Assembly: GCF_000725625.1 (NCBI RefSeq)
Contig: NZ_JOHS01000040.1
Coordinates: 56,611-120,610, forward strand
DNA length: 64,000 bases
Direction: 5' to 3'
Source of the DNA: Streptomyces sp. NRRL F-6676
GTDB lineage: Bacteria > Actinomycetota > Actinomycetes > Streptomycetales > Streptomycetaceae
The notes beneath the pieces were generated by a model, which had not been told where the DNA came from, ran no database searches, and saw only the letters and a program-made list of their open reading frames with translations. Within the stretch, counting starts at the first letter, position 1. Each line of letters opens with the position of its first letter. Both the position numbers and the translations under genes were made by a program. Shown one piece after another: positions 61,724-64,000 of the stretch.

Positions 61724-62890
61724 ATGCGTCATTTCGGGCACATCGCCCCGGAGCAGCGCCACCGCCTGTTCTACCGGGAGCCCACGGAGTTCACCGCCGA
61801 CTCCCCGGCCCGGCTGCTCTCCGCCGCCCTCGGTGCCACGCTCTACAGCCCCGCGACCCGCCCCCGCCTCGCCGAGGACATCGTCAAACAGGCCGCGCGC
61901 GGGGTCGTCTCCATGGTGCTGTGCCTGGAGGACTCGATCGACGACGCCGACGTCACCGACGCCGAGGCCAACCTCGTACGCCAGTTCGCGGCCCTTGACG
62001 CGCTCCCCGATCCCGGTCTCCCGCTCCTCTTCATCCGGGTCCGTGCCCCCGAGCAGATCCCCGACCTGGTGCGGCGGCTCGGCCCGGCCGTGCGGCTGCT
62101 GTCCGGATTCGTACTGCCCAAGTTCACCGAGGAGCGCGGCATCCCCTTCCTCGAAGGGCTCTCCGCGGCCGAGACGGCGAGCGGGCGGCGGCTGTTCGCC
62201 ATGCCGGTGCTGGAATCGCCCGAGCTGCTCTACCTGGAGACCAGGGCCGCCACGCTCGACGGCATCTTCCGCACCGTCGACAAGTACCGCGACCGGGTCC
62301 TCGCGCTGCGCCTCGGCGTCACCGACTTCTGCTCCGCGTACGGGCTGCGCCGGGCCCCCGACATGACCGCGTACGACGTCCAGATCGTCGCCTCCGTCAT
62401 CGCCGACGTCGTCAATGTGCTGGGCCGTTCCGACGGCACCGGGTTCACCGTGACCGGGCCGGTGTGGGAGTACTTCCGGGAGCAGGAACGCATGTTCAAG
62501 CCGCTGCTGCGGCAGAGCCCGTTCCTGGAGGGGCGGGCGGTGGAACTGCGCCAGGCACTGCTCGAGAACCGGATGGACGGGCTGCTGCGCGAGATCTCCC
62601 TCGACCGTGCCAACGGGCTGCTCGGCAAGACCTGCATCCACCCCTCCCACGTCGCGCCCGTGCACGCGCTGTCGGTCGTCAGCCACGAGGAGTACAGCGA
62701 CGCGCAGGACATCCTGCGGCCGGAGCGGGGCGGTGGAGGTGTGCTGCGGTCCGCGTACACCAACAAGATGAACGAGGTGAAGCCCCACCGGGCCTGGGCG
62801 GAGCGGACGGTGCTGCGGGCGGAGGCGTTCGGGGTGGCGGGGGAGGACGTGGGCTTCGTGGAGCTGCTGGCGGCGGGGCTGCGGGGCTGA
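61724..62890 (+). CDS. HpcH/HpaI aldolase / citrate lyase family protein of the Ter system
   Basis: 388 residues (MRHFGHIAPEQRHRLFYREP), with GGGGGAG upstream. It is a TIM-barrel carbon-carbon lyase: SMVLCLEDSIDDADVTDAE carries the acidic metal site near residue 65, VLPKFTEERGIPFLEGL and FAMPVLESPELLYLETR follow, and NGLLGKTCIHPSHVAPV is the C-terminal block. Such lyases are conserved partners of TerD, phosphoribosyltransferases and related enzymes in stress clusters proposed (Anantharaman and co-workers) to make a nucleoside-like metabolite. The next gene, a phosphoribosyltransferase, starts 92 bp later in the same direction. Confidence 0.9.
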   Translation: MRHFGHIAPEQRHRLFYREPTEFTADSPARLLSAALGATLYSPATRPRLAEDIVKQAARGVVSMVLCLEDSIDDADVTDAEANLVRQFAALDALPDPGLPLLFIRVRAPEQIPDLVRRLGPAVRLLSGFVLPKFTEERGIPFLEGLSAAETASGRRLFAMPVLESPELLYLETRAATLDGIFRTVDKYRDRVLALRLGVTDFCSAYGLRRAPDMTAYDVQIVASVIADVVNVLGRSDGTGFTVTGPVWEYFREQERMFKPLLRQSPFLEGRAVELRQALLENRMDGLLREISLDRANGLLGKTCIHPSHVAPVHALSVVSHEEYSDAQDILRPERGGGGVLRSAYTNKMNEVKPHRAWAERTVLRAEAFGVAGEDVGFVELLAAGLRG

Positions 62891-62982
62891 GGGGCTGTGG
62901 CGGGTGTGGCAGGTGCGGCGCGTGCGGTGGATGTGTCCGGTGTGGCCGGTGTGTCGGCTGTAGCCGGTGCGGCGAGGAAGCG

Positions 62983-64000
62983 ATGAGCGGTGACAGGGGT
63001 AGTGACGTGGTGTGGTCCGGTGCGTGGGTGGCCGAGCGGCTCGGGGTCGAGCTCGCCGGTGACGAGGGGCTGCGCGAGCTGCTCGGGCTGGCGCTGCGCC
63101 GGAACCCCAAGCGGGCGCATCTGCTGGTCTCCCACGTCCTCGGCAAGCATGTGCCGCAGCGTCCGTCGGTCGTGCACGGGCACGGGGTCGCGCTGGGGCG
63201 GCGGGTGCGGGAGCTGCTGGGGGAGCGGGCGGCGGGGGAGGCGGTGGTGCTCGGGTACGCCGAGACCGCCACCGGGCTGGGGCACTGTGTCGCGGACGGG
63301 CTCGGGGGTGCGCCGTATCTGCACTCCACGCGGCGGCCGGTCGCGGGGGTCGCGCCGGCGGGGGGCTTCGAGGAGTCGCACTCGCACGCCACGTCGCATC
63401 TGCTGCTGCCGGAGGATCCGGGGCTGTTGGGGGGTGACGGGCCGCTGGTGCTGGTCGACGACGAGTTCTCGACGGGGAACACGGTGCTGAACACCGTGCG
63501 GCTGCTGCATGAGCGGTTCCCGCGGGAGCGGTATGTGGTGGTGGCGTTGGTGGACATGCGATCGGAGGAGGATGCGGGGCGGTTGGCGGCGTTCGCGGGG
63601 GAGATCGGGGCGCGGGTCGATCTTGTCGCGGGGGCGTCGGGGAGGGTGCTGTTGCCGGAGGGGGTGCTGGAGAAGGGGCGGGAGTTGGTGGAGCGGTTCG
63701 AGGGGGCGGGGTTTTCTTCGCCCCCGCCGCCCCTACCCTTCCCGTCCCACAGGGGCTCCGCCCCTTCGACCCCACCGGGGGCCACGCCCCCGGCCCCCCA
63801 CGGGGGCTCCGCCCCCCGCACCCCCGAAGCCATGGGGGGCTCCGCCCCCGGCGGTGGTTCGGGGGCTGTCGTCCCCGGTCCCGAGGGGGCTCTGCCCTCT
63901 GGGCCCCCGGAGGGGGGCGTGGGGGGTTCCGCCCCCGGTGGTGGTCTCGGGGCCGGTGCCCCGGGTCCTCGCGGGGGCTCCGCCCCCCGCACCCCCGAAG
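62983..64000 (+). CDS. Ter-system phosphoribosyltransferase, partial (runs off window)
   Basis: At least 339 residues; the C-terminal part lies beyond the window. It starts MSGDRGSDVVWSGAWVAERLG. The PRTase PRPP loop is LVLVDDEFSTGNTVLNTVR near residue 160, the classical hhhhDDxxxTG motif. The SHSHATSHLLLPEDPG block is typical of the Ter-linked PRTase family. From residue about 245 the frame enters a stretch of Gly/Ser/Ala/Pro repeats (GGSAP) encoded by copy E of the 65-bp element and several GGGGCTCCGCCCC palindromes, without stop. It follows the HpcH/HpaI gene by 92 bp and is likely co-transcribed. Confidence 0.85.
   Translation, partial: MSGDRGSDVVWSGAWVAERLGVELAGDEGLRELLGLALRRNPKRAHLLVSHVLGKHVPQRPSVVHGHGVALGRRVRELLGERAAGEAVVLGYAETATGLGHCVADGLGGAPYLHSTRRPVAGVAPAGGFEESHSHATSHLLLPEDPGLLGGDGPLVLVDDEFSTGNTVLNTVRLLHERFPRERYVVVALVDMRSEEDAGRLAAFAGEIGARVDLVAGASGRVLLPEGVLEKGRELVERFEGAGFSSPPPPLPFPSHRGSAPSTPPGATPPAPHGGSAPRTPEAMGGSAPGGGSGAVVPGPEGALPSGPPEGGVGGSAPGGGLGAGAPGPRGGSAPRTPE
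63711..64000. repeat. 65-bp element copy E and GGGGCTCCGCCCC palindromes inside the PRTase frame
   Basis: The C-rich stretch and AGGGGCTCCGCCCCT hairpin (63711-63779) match copies B, C and D. Further GGGGCTCCGCCCC-like palindromes lie near 63803, 63838, 63930 and 63974. All are open in the PRTase frame and read as Gly-Ser-Ala-Pro. Confidence 0.8.

Overview
The window is high-GC chromosomal DNA of a Streptomyces (or a very close relative). The call rests on third-codon GC bias, frequent GTG starts, the linked fasR-fabD-fabH-acpP-fabF cluster, the homodimeric pyruvate dehydrogenase gene aceE, DUF3145/DUF3052/DUF4429 genes, several TerD paralogues, and dispersed GC-rich intergenic repeats typical of streptomycetes. 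The gene order resembles the aceE to fabF neighbourhood of S. coelicolor as remembered. The species cannot be named from sequence alone. No tRNA, rRNA, CRISPR array, integrase or transposase was seen.

Layout. 1-9.5 kb: a run of genes on the minus strand for sugar or sugar-acid use (enolase-superfamily dehydratase, Zn-alcohol dehydrogenase, U32-like protein, ChvE/MmsA/MmsB sugar ABC transporter, Tat-exported aldose 1-epimerase), followed by a cut aminotransferase. 9.7-17 kb: a membrane protein whose linker is filled with GC-rich palindromes, a divergent MarR/oxidoreductase pair, an EI24 membrane protein, and a TetR regulator divergent from a GH3 beta-glucosidase. 17-27.6 kb: an accessory island with a small putative immunity gene, a 2195-residue RHS toxin ending in a restriction-endonuclease-like domain, and a divergent 1082-residue secreted DNRLRE/FG-GAP protein. 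27.7-38.5 kb: core genes (second aldose epimerase, SGNH lipoprotein, DUF3145, the fatty-acid synthase cluster with its activator FasR, pirin, an Lrp regulator divergent from an EamA exporter).

38.5-44 kb: three tandem paralogous genes of unknown function (569, 530 and 505 residues) with a conserved N-terminal AGNAAVVQ motif, a central LHHYT(S/T) block and a conserved C-terminal domain. They are the best candidate for an undescribed system here. 44-52 kb: a guanidine-III riboswitch in front of a SugE/Gdx exporter, serine hydrolase, GNAT enzyme, a MerR regulator with a textbook 19-bp-spacer promoter, DUF4429 protein, alpha/beta hydrolase, TetR divergent from an MFS drug exporter, DUF4190 protein, then a 590-bp repeat region. 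52.5-64 kb: aceE, DUF3052, AhpE-type peroxiredoxin, and a Ter stress cluster (three TerD proteins, a DUF475/TerC-like membrane protein, a TerA-like protein, an HpcH/HpaI lyase and a phosphoribosyltransferase that runs off the window).

Functional links. The first 9.5 kb likely imports and oxidises or dehydrates a sugar, and two of its transcription units share an identically spaced putative operator. AceE supplies acetyl-CoA to the FabD/FabH/AcpP/FabF enzymes. The Ter cluster fits the known metal-stress and nucleoside-like-metabolite pathway. The accessory islands (RHS toxin with immunity; the tandem paralogues) look like competition or defence functions inserted among conserved genes.
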